Assembly (NCBI GenBank): GCA_027704905.1
Contig: CM051019.1
Location: 23,683,741-23,747,740 of the forward strand
Source of the DNA: Muraenolepis orangiensis
Lineage: Eukaryota > Chordata > Actinopteri > Gadiformes > Muraenolepididae
Direction: 5' to 3'
DNA: 64,000 bases
The notes beneath the pieces were generated by a model. That model was not told the origin of the DNA. It saw only the letters and a program-made list of their open reading frames with translations, and searched no databases. Position 1 is the stretch's first letter; each line of letters begins with the position of its first letter. The position numbers were made by a program, and so were the translations under genes. Positions 1 through 10,050 of this stretch are shown here, in pieces.

Positions 1-95
1 TACTGGCCCCTGCTCACCCCACTGGACCACAGAGGGGCCCCCGGGAGCCTCGTCCAGGTCCTGGTCCACGGTGTCCTGCTGGAACACGTTCACAT
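1..95 (-). other. possible partial exon at window edge
   Basis: On the minus strand about 31 codons stay open and GC-rich, with an acidic, Gly/Pro-containing product (for example DQDLDEAPGG). A GTGAGC donor-like site follows a QW codon pair, and a weak CAG acceptor precedes. This could be a cytoplasmic-tail exon of the receptor family seen further right, whose genes run on the same strand. It is cut by the window edge and I do not recognise it; chance openness is quite possible. Confidence 0.2.
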
Positions 96-253
96 AAGAT
101 AAGATAAGCACTTTATTTGTCCCAGATTAGATCAAAACATTTAAATACAAATGATAGCTGCAAAATGTATTCCAAGTTACACATCCACGACAATTAGCAT
201 GAATACGTCATTAACTACTAACCACTGTGCATTGGTTTACATTAGAGGACTCC
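96..253. repeat. short dispersed-repeat tail
   Basis: An ATAAGATAAG motif followed by CACTTTATTTGTCCCAGATT resembles the 3' tails of fish LINE/SINE families that end in short tandem motifs. No coding sequence is evident. It lies directly outside the hAT element. Confidence 0.3.
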
Positions 254-499
254 CTCTAGTGCAGGGGTGTCCAAACTGTGGCCCGCGGGCTAAGTGCGGC
301 CCACTGCCCATTTTGAAGTGGCCCGTGGCTAATTAAAAATATTGAATGGAATATGGCCCGTTTGCATTCTTCAGTCCAGTGGCGGCTTCACTTGTCCCAT
401 TGAGTGAAAAGCTGTTCCTATCCTAGGTTCAAAATGTATGACAGTATTTGTGATGTGTTAATAATTGAGTAATAATAATAATAATTTAGTTACAATTGT

Positions 500-537
500 A
501 GGTCACTTTGGACAAAAGCATTTGCTAAATCATGTAT
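500..537 (+). repeat. fish SINE/LINE 3'-tail motif
   Basis: The stretch around 503-535 (GTAGGTCACTTTGGACAAAAG followed by a TTTGCTAAAT motif) matches the well-known tail motif shared by fish V-SINEs and L2-type LINEs. It lies inside the hAT element, downstream of a short AAT microsatellite. Only the tail is recognisable. Confidence 0.5.
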
Positions 538-717
538 TTTTTAGTAAGTAGCCCATTCCATGTGTTAATAAGCCCAATAAGTGTATTCACACAGGCTACA
601 TATCACGCTTCCTGTAATTCCTGTAATTCTGTTTCCTTACCCCTCCCTTTAAACAGGGCTGTGATTAGGGAGCACCATCCCGACTCACAATCAACATTGG
701 GAACTTCTGAGAAGGAG

Positions 718-1110
718 CGATTTTGATATTTCAATCCTAATAAATCATCCAAGGAATTTAAAGACTATATTGTGTCTGACTGGATTTTAAGAACTTTACA
801 CTGGTGGCGAGGATTCAACTCATTTTCTCCAACCATGGCCGCTGCATTACCACCGTTCCCTGCCTTTGACATAGATGAGGATGACAGTTCAGCTTCCCGC
901 TGGAAGAAGTGGATCCAGCGTTTCAAAAGGTTCCCATAGCGGTACACGTCAAGGATGACACAAGAAAGCCTGCAATACTTCTACATTATGAGGGGAAGCT
1001 GTGCAGGACATCTTTGACACGCTCACCGACACCGGGGAGGAACAAGACTACAAACGCGCTAAAGACAAACTGAGGGAGTACTTTTCTCCCAAAATAGACT
1101 ACGCAGTCTA
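718..1110 (+). pseudogene. Ty3/gypsy (K02A2.6-like) leader and gag N-terminal fragment
   Basis: A leader (about 726-830) precedes an ATG at 835. The first 34 codons read MAAALPPFPAFDIDEDDSSA and continue through an RWKKW motif before a TAG at 937. Further gag-like codons continue in other frames to about 1110, including an LLHYEG-type stretch and an EYFSPK motif. This matches the gag start of K02A2.6-like Ty3/gypsy elements. A second copy lies at 44840-45370, and a leader/LTR-only copy at 31200-31440. The fragment is broken by frameshifts and passes straight into minisatellite DNA. Confidence 0.7.
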
Positions 1111-1130
1111 CGCACTACATAGTCTACGCA

Positions 1131-1303
1131 TGTGAGTGGATGAATGCGTGTGAGTGGGTGAATGCGTGTGAGTGGGTTAATGCGTGTGAGTGGGTGGATG
1201 CATGTGAGTGGGTGAATGCGTGTGAGTGGGTGGATTTATGTGAGTTTGTGCAAGCGTGTGAGTAGGTAAATGTGTGTGAATGGGTTATTGCATGTGAGTG
1301 GGC
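1131..1303 (+). repeat. 18-bp minisatellite, locus 1
   Basis: Degenerate tandem copies of an 18-bp unit, GTGTGAGTGGGTGAATGC. Because 18 is divisible by three, it makes stop-free CEWVNA-type hexapeptide frames that are not genes. Four further loci carry the same unit. Confidence 0.9.
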
Positions 1304-1334
1304 GGTCCATCTAGGAGCTGCTAGATGGACCGCC
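1301..1334. other. perfect 14-bp stem hairpin
   Basis: GGCGGTCCATCTAG (1301-1314) is followed by the 6-nt spacer GAGCTG and the exact reverse complement CTAGATGGACCGCC (1321-1334). It sits at the right edge of the minisatellite inside the hAT element. Confidence 0.9.
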
Positions 1335-1466
1335 TGCAGTACCTTTACAGACCACCACTAATAACTGTAGAACCGGGTAGAACACCGCTGCTTTAATACA
1401 GTTTGTGGCCTCCTTATATTGTTCTGTATGCGGCCCCCAATGAATAGAGACACCCCTGCTCTAGTG

Positions 1467-2054
1467 GTTAAACACGTGCTATGGCATGTGTGACCTCTGA
1501 TTGGCTGATAATAGTGACTCCGGTCACCTGCTGATGAAGCCTGGATGTGACGCACCTGTCCTCCGCTTCATAGAAACTGAATTAAACAGGAGGACAGGGG
1601 AGCCGGCAGCACTGAGGTAAGACCTGAACACATTGGTTTGAAGGCCGTGTGGAGGGCGGTGGGTTCTCCTTTAATACAGAAGGCAGCTCTGCTAGCGTTG
1701 ATGTGCTCCGTGTGGATGGTTTTAATTCTATCCTCTACACTACGGAGCAACACAGTAAACAGACAACAGACATCCAGTCCCCCGGACCACCGATACAACC
1801 CGATACTCCTGGTGGTCCTCTGGGGTCTTTAAACTCACAATGCACTCTTCAGCTGCTATCTTGTTTCCTGGTGAAGGGGAAAACACAGTGTTTCCATGGC
1901 GATATAGAGGTGGGGGGGTAGATGTAAACATGGTCAAACAGGTCAAGGTCAAGTGAACTTTATTAGCACAGCCCTTAATCACAGCTAGTCTCAAGGGGCT
2001 TCATAGGCCCCTCCCCCACACAAGGGACAGGATAGCGGGACCGCCCGGCGGTCC
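1467..2054 (-). other. receptor-locus intron remnant plus dispersed repeat
   Basis: No gene is visible. About 1828-1935 resembles the sequence beside the transmembrane exons at 22850-22950 and 39225-39325 (shared motif TTGTTTCCTGG and a TTTCCATGG block), so this was probably intron of the receptor family. The transmembrane exon itself is missing: the homology stops where a dispersed repeat (about 1936-2010, with motif AGCCCTTAATCACAG) begins. The same repeat disrupts a V exon at 28990. Confidence 0.5.
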
Positions 2055-3070
2055 TTGGTTGTTATTAATCGTTCACAATCTTTGCTTTGCAGTGAACGAC
2101 TCACTGGTACACATCCGACATAGTGTTTCTCTGTCTGGATGAGAGATGGAGTGTGTGTGTGGGTCAGGACCAGTGCTCATAGTCATGCACTCATCCGACA
2201 TTGTGTGCCTATTTTCGGATTGGAGATGGAGTACAGACGACATGGAGATGGAGATGGAGTTTAGCAGTAGTCCCCCTCACACGCTTTTTTCCTCTTGGCG
2301 GCATGATGTGCACTGTTCAATATCCAGAAGAACTGTCACAGTTACGGTGGTTGTCAGGGGGCGTGGCCAAGCCACGTGAGCTGGAGGCGCACACACACAC
2401 CTGTCAGCAATTGCCGTGGCTGATTGCTAATCCCCCTCACCTGGGGTCTATAGACCCCTCACCTGGGGTATATAGACCCTGGCTTCCCGTTACCCCGGCG
2501 TTAGGTCGTATGTCGTACTTTGTTCATGTTACGTCGTACATTCTGGACGGAATGGCCACGCTGATGTTCCGGAGATTCAGATCCTTTGCCTATCCCGCGT
2601 CACCCGCCTGTCTCGCGTTACTCCGGTCTATACGAGCTCCCCATTCATTATAATTACCTGTCTGGTACCTGTCGCTACTCTGACCTCCCGGTACCCAGAC
2701 TCCTCTCCCGTCGGACTACTCGCCGGTCTACTACCTGCCGGTACTCCGCGGATCGACCTCCTGGTACCCAGACCCCTGGACTGTCCCTGATCACTCTCTT
2801 GTGTTGTGTTTGCTTGAAATAAAGCTCTGTTATAGCTCCACTGTGTCTTGGTCTGCGTCCCACCGAACAATCCACTCGTACAATCGACACGTCAGCACAT
2901 GCTAATAGTTTTCAGGGGTGTTTTACTTGGTCGCTGGAACTCGCTCCTCATGCGTTAGTCACACGCTAATTCATGCGTTAGTCACACGTTAGTCACACGC
3001 CAGATGTACACGCTCACCCTAGAACGCTCGAAAATTGAACGATTTGAACCTTGGGCCTTAAGGCGCTACT
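2055..3070. mobile_element. truncated copy of the TTAA-flanked DNA transposon
   Basis: This is paralogous to the interior of the complete element at 31917-33293, starting at TGGTTGTTATTAATCG. The left terminal repeat is absent. The right terminus is deleted just before the GGCCTTAAGG junction at about 3055-3062. It carries the same nested LTR (2334-2880) and one to two copies of the 22-bp ATGCGTTAGT repeat. Confidence 0.7.
2334..2880 (+). mobile_element. solo LTR nested in DNA transposon, copy A
   Basis: Starts TGTCACAGTTACGG and runs to CCACTCGTA, with an AATAAAG polyadenylation-like signal near 2818 and TATATAGACC motifs near 2470. It is longer than its partner at 32490-32900, having extra sequence around 2640-2800. 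Its last bases and right target duplication are lost to a deletion. The family also supplies the LTRs of the elements at 11636 and 59609, which lie in the opposite orientation. Confidence 0.75.
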
Positions 3071-3527
3071 CACCGGATCCCTGTGATGGGAATGAAACGT
3101 CCGCGAAGTTTCATTCAGGCCTCCGTTAGGTCCAATTGTCCCTCTATTTAACTTCTACCTTCATATTATAGTCGGTCCTCCTTGGGTCTCGTCGTTGCGC
3201 CTCCCACAAACCGCCACCGTACACTAAATCCAACGCATTCCTGTTGCTCAAGCAGTCTTTCCTCTAGTGAAAGGTCCCGTCTTTACGTGTCACTCAACTC
3301 TGATCACCTCATGGTTTTGGTCCGTTGTAGCGGATGAGACGGGATCACTGGCGGTATCACAGTGTGTATCAGTGTGGGTCTCGTATCTATGGGGGTTCCG
3401 AGGGTTCCCCATTGGTCGAACCACAAAGAAGGGCGGGACTTGGGAACTGTCAGACCATATTTGGAAGACACGCACGCCTGTGATTGGTGCGCGTCGTCGA
3501 CGGAGGCCGTCAACAAGTGAGGGTTGC
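3071..3527. other. non-coding duplicated flank
   Basis: No gene seen. It aligns with 33301-33720 in block B. Its right end GTTGC (3523-3527) is one half of the target duplication of the ERV that follows; the homology resumes at 10051. Confidence 0.8.
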
Positions 3528-4194
3528 TGTGGTGGAAATCTACGTGAATAAGAAGGCAAATTATCAATCAATAAGAACTGTCACACATGAACTCAATTAA
3601 GTTTGAAGATTTATCAAGCAAGCAGAACACAATGAACAAATACAAGTAGACAAGTGGCCAAACAGACAAATTGACAGACAGTCAGACAACAGACAGACAA
3701 CAGACAGACAACAGACAGACAAAGCTTTGTCGGGGGCCCCGAATCCTATGAGGTGAGGATAGGGAAGTCCGCCGCAATGCTGGCAACACTCAGTATTTAT
3801 CCCTCCTTAGGACTGCCCCTAAGACACTGTCTTTCACCCCAATGATGCAAGTCTTGACCACCTGGCTCCACCACCCCAATCTCCAGCACGGGAACAGAGG
3901 AACTCTCGTGCAGGCAGAGGAAGCCAGAGGTGTTGAACCAGGAGCGGCCAAGCCTTTGATCCAGCTCAATAGTTGTATGCCAACCCCCCCTCAACAGCTG
4001 TAGGCTGCAATAGCCACTGTCCCCCGCTGTGAGATAAACATTATAGTTGGTCAAGCAGGATAAGGATAAGGATAAGGACCAGACCCCTCAGGACAATAGG
4101 ACAAAAGGGTGATAGGGAGAATTACATGGGGGGGGTCACAAGGTCAAATTAACAGAGAGTGATAGAAGGGACAACATATGATTTTTCCATTACA
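3528..4194 (-). repeat. ERV 3' LTR
   Basis: 667 bp, with TG...CA ends (on the plus strand TGTGGTGG...CATTACA). It contains a CAGACAA short tandem repeat near 3690-3725 that differs in copy number from the partner LTR at 9385. Confidence 0.93.
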
Positions 4195-4211
4195 TTTCCT
4201 CCCTTTTGATT
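4195..4211 (-). other. ERV polypurine tract
   Basis: Immediately inside the 3' LTR the minus strand reads AAAAGGGAGGAAA, the expected plus-strand priming site for retroviral DNA synthesis. Confidence 0.8.
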
Positions 4212-4750
4212 ATTATCATCATAATTATCACAACAATCTTAAACAAATGGAAAAAAAAACACTTCATTGATGATTTGAATTATTCATAACAATTCAATAC
4301 ATCTGCATCGTCACGCATCCCTAGAGGTAAAATATCACCTTAGTTGGTCAGGTCACTTAAAACATCCAATGTTTTACGCCTTGTTAGGTCTACTAATACA
4401 TCTTCATGAGCACCAAAAAAACATGATATTACTGAAAGCTGTTACCATTAGTTACAAAATAAAGTTCATCACATTCAACACATTAAATCAGCAGTAGGGC
4501 TTACAGTCTGGTACACACTGGTGAGGTCTTCATTTTGGTGAATAGCAATACCTCCTCTAACCCCGCCTCCATGATCACGGTTTTGCGACTTGGGACCTTA
4601 GGGGGAACTTCCCCCCACCGTCCCTCCTCAATGACCATAGATTAGGGGAAAGGTTCAGGATCCCTATTCATTCAGATGTGCCAAGTTAACGTCCACGAAT
4701 GGTGGAGTCCAGTCGTCGCTATCAGCATTCCACTTCATGAGGACGTGTGC

Positions 4751-5992
4751 CTACCTTTTGTTTATGGCCTTATCTACCAGATTCCGCATGCAGGGAATCC
4801 CACACATTGAACATATGCAAAGTAACACTAAGAGTCCCCCTGCCCAGATACATATCATTACTAGCCAGTGTTTCCAAGACGAAAGCATGCCCCGTAGCCA
4901 GTCATTGTCTGCGGTGATATTGTCCTCGCTCATGGCGTCGCGAAAGGGCTGTCAGCTTCTGCATTGCTTGGTCTATCTCGTTGCCATCCGCATCGTTGTC
5001 TGGAATATATGTGCAACATGATGAACCCACAACAACACAAACCCCTCCTGAAAACGCTGTCAGCTGGTCCAAGACCATTCTATTTTGCATTACAACCAAC
5101 TGTAAGCTAGTTAGTTCCTCCTTTATTGCCCCAACGGAGGTTAGTGTGCTGCAAACGATTGAAGTCGATAGTTAGTTGTCTCTGCCATAAGAAGAAGCTT
5201 ACCCACGCCTAGTTGTGGAAATAGTGCAAGACCGAAAATGTTGTGCGGTCGTCTATATTTTGAAATCGTTGGGGACGTTGGTTCCCCACATTCCATCATG
5301 CTTTTTAAAATATACCGCTCGCTTTTCTCGCCAAACTTTTGATACCGGGGTTGCCGTAATGATGCCGTATGTCTGGGGTGTAATTGATATTGGTGCGCAA
5401 AGACCAGACCAGTTGTTTGGGAGACTGTGATAGACCCTAGATCCACACAGCCACCACAAACCCTCTACGACTCTGGTTCCTCGTGGGCCTGGTACCATTA
5501 ACGCACACTGAGAATTGCTGGTGCCTGGGGATATCGGTATCGCCATGCGCGTATCGTATTCGACGTACTTGACGCCATCTGTGTTGTTTTAGGCGTGCCT
5601 TTAAACGTGCAAAAGGAAAATATCTTCATACACTTATCCACGTGTATATCTCCAAGCGGTTGGGACCCATCTGCTACTACACACATGTCAAAGGTCATCT
5701 CTGGATCTATTGTTACCGTCACGAGGGAAATAAGATGCGCCTCCTGTGGGGCCACATGTACGGTTAAATTTGTGCAGTCTGAGTCTATGTTATTTAGTGA
5801 TATCGTCGGGTCAAACTTTGCAAAATCATTACTCGGTAATGCTGTCCCCATCATCATTAGACACCCGGCCACACTGTGAGTCATCTTCCTAGACATGATT
5901 GGGGGTGCATGAGATGACGTTGGCATTGTGGAACAGACATTACAATTCAATTTACCAGTTGATCTCGTATTATTAGCATTTCTCCACCACAT
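4751..5992 (-). pseudogene. env: ERV env glycoprotein, frameshifted
   Basis: Minus-strand open segments at 5498-5992, 5253-5546, 4902-5099 and 4751-4933 alternate between two frames. In order they show a Cys/Asn-rich surface-subunit part, a WLCG motif and an NWSG glycosylation-type motif, and a basic REKR sequence typical of the furin cleavage site. A transmembrane subunit follows with a hydrophobic N-terminal stretch, an immunosuppressive-type heptad region beginning QNRM, the CX6CC motif and a hydrophobic anchor near 4770-4860. The CX6CC motif groups it with gamma/epsilon/delta-type envs. Frame changes between segments would prevent a full product. Confidence 0.8.
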
Positions 5993-6194
5993 ATTGGCGG
6001 CGTACGTGTGGATCAGGATAATACATGTTGTGTGTTAGGACGACGTGCTCTCGTAAGTCAGGTCGTCTGTTCTAGGGAGGTTTTGCCTCTCCCACCCTAG
6101 GATAGGACCTACAATAAGAATGGTTAGCACAGTTCCAATATGTATGTGTATTGTGTATATAGTTAGAGCAACATTCATCATCTAGTGTATTGAG

Positions 6195-6336
6195 CTACTT
6201 CTCTTTCTGGCTTAGAGGCCTGTGGTCTCCTGCTGGTGATGGTGAACATTTGCTGTGGTACTCGTGAACCCACGTGGCTCGTCCCTCCACCTTCACCGCC
6301 GCATGAGTAATGAGGATTTGGAATGGTCCAAACCAC
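6195..6336 (-). pseudogene. pol: ERV integrase C-terminal remnant
   Basis: About 47 minus-strand codons show the GPFQ...VKVEGR...WVHEYH pattern of a retroviral integrase C-terminal domain, ending at TAG (6195-6197). The integrase core that should precede it is missing, because the next recognisable sequence is RNase H at 6396. Confidence 0.7.
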
Positions 6337-6395
6337 ACCCCCTCCCTTTCGGTAGAACTACCCTTTGTTCAGTGGTTCTTCTCATTTGCATCCGC

Positions 6396-6605
6396 CTATT
6401 GTTGGACCTCCTGTAGGGAGAGAGGAGGTACTTCCAGTGGAGTGTGCACGTTAGTACTATGCATTTCCTGTCTTAATGCTGCCACTTTTGCAGCTCTGTC
6501 TATTCTATCGTTTCCTTTAGACACATCATCTTGATTTCTCACATGAACTTCACTTTTTACAGCTGCCAGTGGCCTAGGGAGTAGCAAAGCGTCCAAGAAA
6601 ACCAC
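6396..6605 (-). pseudogene. pol: ERV RNase H C-terminal remnant
   Basis: The product contains a KSEVHVRNQDD...KGNDRIDRAAK stretch, matching the conserved His and Asp region at the end of retroviral RNase H. It is followed almost directly by the integrase tail, showing an internal pol deletion. Confidence 0.65.
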
Positions 6606-7880
6606 AATCAGTTTGTGATGAAAAAAGTTGTTCCTTACACAGTATTCATTACACTTTGACCTTCCTTATGGTAATCATTATTACTCCAAAAATGTGTGTG
6701 AGAAAAATTTGTGAGTAATTTGAGATGTCCTTTGAATATATTGGTGTAGGGCAGTCTTCCTCCCTCCTCTTGACACATGGTCCCTCCCATGTGTCAACTT
6801 ATCATAATACTGAAACTACCATGCTGGGAGGCAAAGCCTCCTGTCTAGGGCCATTCACACCCCCTCCTTTTTCTCACACCGTATAAACCATGAATGGGAC
6901 ATCATTACAACATGTGTTGAGTCGATACTACCTTCAAGTTTGTGATGATAGAATTGTCTATGTAACTGACACAACGGCTACCGCTTGACCGTCTGAACTC
7001 AGTTTTTCTGCTGAGATGTCGAATCTAGGAATGACAAAAACAAAAACAAACCAAAAATAATACAAAACAAACAAAACATGTGCTCATATTTTGTGAGTTA
7101 TCCCTTGAAGAAAACACAAGAGGAGCTTTATCTTGTGCATCAAGAAACCAGTCAGCCTGCCTCTCGCCAGACACCAAGGAGAAGCTAGAGATCACTACAA
7201 GGGGAGGAAAGGACGGGGGAAGGGAATCTTCACTTGACAACTGATAAGCAGGGACCGCTTGGTTCACCCTGTCCAGTTAGACGAGCACCTTAAGTGATTT
7301 CCTCCTAAATGTCTGCTAGCAAGCACTGACCAAGTATTAAGAAATGAAATTATAAAAAACTTTTCATTAAAAAAAACCATTATTAAAACAGTTCTTATAG
7401 AACCTGATAACATGAATCCAGATTAGTTAAAGGGTGTTCTCAGTGAAATAATTGTATTGGTTTATCCTGGCCTCCACTTTTCTTTTTCTTTTTTCTAAGT
7501 AAAATGTCACACCTTTGTTTACATATTTTAGAAATAAACAGTCTTACTTAACATTCTGATTGGCGCTGTCCTATTCAAAGCAATCATATAGGGTTAGTAG
7601 GTTTTTAATTTAAGTTTCATAAAAGGTTCCGGTCAATTTGAACCATTTAAGGTTTAATCACTTTGTCAACAGCAACACAGCATTGACTCCAATGCAAGTA
7701 ACATTATCATTTTATATAGCTGTTATTTTATTATACTCTTTAGTTGTATATCAGCTCATGTGTGTGTGTGTTGCTGCATGTCTACGTGTGTCACTTCCCT
7801 GTTTGTTGACTCCAGCTGTGGTGGACCCGTCTCCTTCCTGCTCCTCCCCGCCAGTCAGCTGGACCCTCTGCACTGGTTGC
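6606..7880 (-). other. ERV internal region without recognisable coding sequence
   Basis: No conserved retroviral domain is seen. About 6975-7330 is clearly similar to 62700-63275 in the second ERV (shared block with AGACACCAAGGAGAAGCT), so the sequence belongs to the family rather than being a later insertion. Confidence 0.6.
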
Positions 7881-8210
7881 GTTCGGAATCATGATCATCA
7901 CTGTGGCCACGCCTCTGGTTGAATCGGCTTTCCTCCGGGCAATCTCTTGCAAAGTGTCCTTCTTTATTGCGGTTATAACACTCGAAGCTGCCGTTTGTGC
8001 CGGAGCCAGTGTAACCGCTTTTCAAAGTAAAGTTCTTGCCTCCGTGTTGGTTCGGTTGCTGGCCAACTCTCTGTGCGCCTTGCTTATGGTCATGTCTCTC
8101 GTCATGACATCGGTCAGCTTCACTCGTGGCTTGCTGCAGTGGTAGTAGCAGGTTGGCTGGGCCGCTGGTAGGGTCGCTGGGGGAGGGCAGTCAAGGTCCA
8201 GGTCCACCAT
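7881..8210 (-). pseudogene. gag: ERV gag nucleocapsid remnant with broken zinc knuckle
   Basis: Minus-strand 7939-7980 encodes a CYNRNKEGHFARDC knuckle. The CX2CX4HX4C pattern is intact except that the second Cys is Arg (CGC in place of an expected TGC). The upstream open stretch 8022-8210 is in another frame. The knuckle places this as the C-terminal part of gag, but upstream capsid is not recognisable. Confidence 0.7.
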
Positions 8211-8525
8211 AGCCTGGGTAGTTGACTCAAGAGAACAGTCATTATGGCCCTGCCTATTCGTCCCTTATATTCTGAAATGAGCTAACTGAGTTACACCTAG
8301 ACACCCTATGGGCCCCCCGGGCCCTCCATCCTAGTAGTGTAAAACCTCCTCCCCAAAATGCCTTCTCATGTAAATGCATTTTAACACTTGATGCAACCTC
8401 TGCCTTGCCATCCTCCCTCGATCCCTGTGAACCCATATGTTATTATTTAATTATTCTCATTATTTTATGAACTTTAGTTTAGAGTTCTATTCCGAATCGT
8501 AGTTTCAATGTTGTATTCCCTGAAC

Positions 8526-8577
8526 ACAGAGAGAGAGAGAGAGAGCGAGAGAGCGAGAGCGAGAGAGAGAGAGAGAT
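8526..8577. repeat. GA microsatellite
   Basis: Interrupted (GA)n tract with GAGC variants, inside the ERV between leader and gag. Confidence 0.9.
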
Positions 8578-8762
8578 CACCGTGTTGCGCCCTGCAAAAT
8601 TAATCTTTTAATCATTTTAACAAATAATAATTTTTCCAATATCTTTCAGACCTCTAATTTTATTTAAATCGCGTTCATTTACCTAAGTGACAGCTCTTAA
8701 AAGTTATACTATTTTATCCACCGCCAGATGTACCTTGCACACATTAAAGGGCTTATCCCGTT

Positions 8763-9100
8763 CCATCAACGTATTCCCTGAATACGGACCTGTAACCATC
8801 AACGTATTCCCTGAATACGGACCTGTAACCATCAACGTATTCCCTGAATACGGACCTGTAACCATCAACGTATTCCCTGAATACGGACCCGTAGTGCACC
8901 ATCAACGTATTCCCTGAATACGGACAAATCAGTCACTCTCTTTCAGTCTGTACCCCCTTTCAGTCAGTGTCCCGGACACCACATTCATCCAGTGTCCCTG
9001 GACACTCGGCCTGTGACCTTCACTCACACACTCACCAGGTACCTCCCACACTCATTCGCATTCACTGAGTGTCCCGGACACTCGCGATTGTCCCTGACAA
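8763..9100 (-). repeat. ERV leader: 33-bp tandem repeat and small hairpins
   Basis: Five tandem copies of a 33-bp unit (8763-8927) each contain the palindrome CGTATTC-CCT-GAATACG. Four further short hairpins follow: GTGTC-CCG-GACAC (8967-8979), GTGTC-CCTG-GACAC (8992-9005), GAGTGTC-CCG-GACACTC (9067-9083) and TTGTC-CCT-GACAA (9088-9100). All have similar small loops. They lie between the primer-binding site and gag, where retroviruses place RNA dimerisation and packaging stem-loops. Confidence 0.85.
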
Positions 9101-9363
9101 CCAGCACTCACAATATTAACACACGTCTGCGCTAATCCAGGTTCTTACTAAACCTCGGTTAAAAAACGCTCCAAATGATGTATGCAATTCACCTCTAACG
9201 GCTGGCCATTAAGTATTCACGCGGATTCTTACCATAACCAAAAGATCGTCGACCTCACCCGGCGGCTCCACGGACCAAACCGTCAACCCTTCCTTGTGAA
9301 GCCCGAAGGGGTGATCAGCTAGCCGCGGTTTGCGTCCGGGATCCGACTGCGATGAGAGTGACG

Positions 9364-9381
9364 ATCCCACTTCTGACACCA
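9364..9381 (-). other. ERV primer-binding site
   Basis: The minus strand reads TGGTGTCAGAAGTGGGAT three bases inside the 5' LTR, the expected place and form of an 18-nt tRNA primer-binding site. I have not assigned the tRNA. Confidence 0.75.
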
Positions 9382-9384
9382 AAT

Positions 9385-10045
9385 TGTGGTGGAAATCTAC
9401 GTGAATAAGAAGGCAAATTATCAATCAATAAGAACTGTCACACATGAACTCAATTAAGTTTGAAGATTTATCAAGCAAGCAGAACACAATGAACAAATAC
9501 AAGTAGACAAGTGGCCAAACAGACAAATTGACAGACAGTCAGACAACAGACAGACAACAGACAGACAAAGCTTTGTCGGGAGCCCCGAATCCTATGAGGT
9601 GAGGATAGGGAAGTCCGCCGCAATGCTGGCAACACTCAGTATTTATCCCTCCTTAGGACTGCCCCTAAGACACTGTCTTTCACCCCAATGATGCAAGTCT
9701 TGACCACCTGGCTCCACCACCCCCATCTCCAGCACGGGAACAGAGGAACTCTCGTGCAGGCAGAGGAAGCCAGAGGTGTTGAACCAGGAGCGGCCAAGCC
9801 TTTGATCCAGCTCAATAGTTGTATGCCAACCCCCCTTCAACAGCTGTAGACTGCAATAGCCACTGTCCCCCGCTGTGAGATAAACATTATAGTTGGTCAA
9901 GCAGGATAAGGATAAGGATAAGGATAAGGACCAGACCCCTCAGGACAATAGGACAAAAGGGTGATAGGGAGAATTACATGGGGGGGTCACAAGGTCAAAT
10001 TAACAGAGAGTGATAGAAGGGACAACATATGATTTTTCCATTACA
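9385..10045 (-). repeat. ERV 5' LTR
   Basis: 661 bp; partner of 3528-4194. On the minus strand it starts TGTAATGG and ends CCACCACA. A related solo LTR lies in the opposite orientation at 49127-49730. Confidence 0.93.
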
Positions 10046-10050
10046 GTTGC

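Larger units (their letters stand above)
262..1458. mobile_element. hAT-type non-autonomous DNA transposon with 8-bp TSD
   Basis: The 1197-bp element begins CAGGGGTGTC and ends with its exact inverse GACACCCCTG. It is flanked on both sides by the perfect 8-bp direct repeat CTCTAGTG (254-261 and 1459-1466). CAGGGG termini and 8-bp duplications are the signature of hAT transposons. No transposase remains. The interior holds a SINE/LINE-like tail, a Ty3/gypsy gag fragment, an 18-bp minisatellite and a perfect hairpin, so it is a composite cargo carrier. Confidence 0.88.
3528..10045 (-). mobile_element. endogenous retrovirus, minus strand, pol largely deleted
   Basis: The 6518-bp provirus is bounded by two LTRs (3528-4194 and 9385-10045) and a 5-bp target duplication GTTGC (3523-3527, 10046-10050). 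Reading on the minus strand, the order is LTR, primer-binding site, hairpin-rich leader, gag nucleocapsid remnant, RNase H remnant, integrase C-terminal remnant, env, polypurine tract, LTR. Protease, most of reverse transcriptase and the integrase core are absent, and env is split over two frames, so it is defective. LTRs are very similar with small indels, suggesting a fairly young insertion. The uninterrupted empty site is present in block B at about 33715-33730. Confidence 0.93.

Noticed and set aside
8763..8927. Possible CRISPR-like array
   Set aside because: The 33-bp units are contiguous without unique spacers, inside a vertebrate ERV leader.
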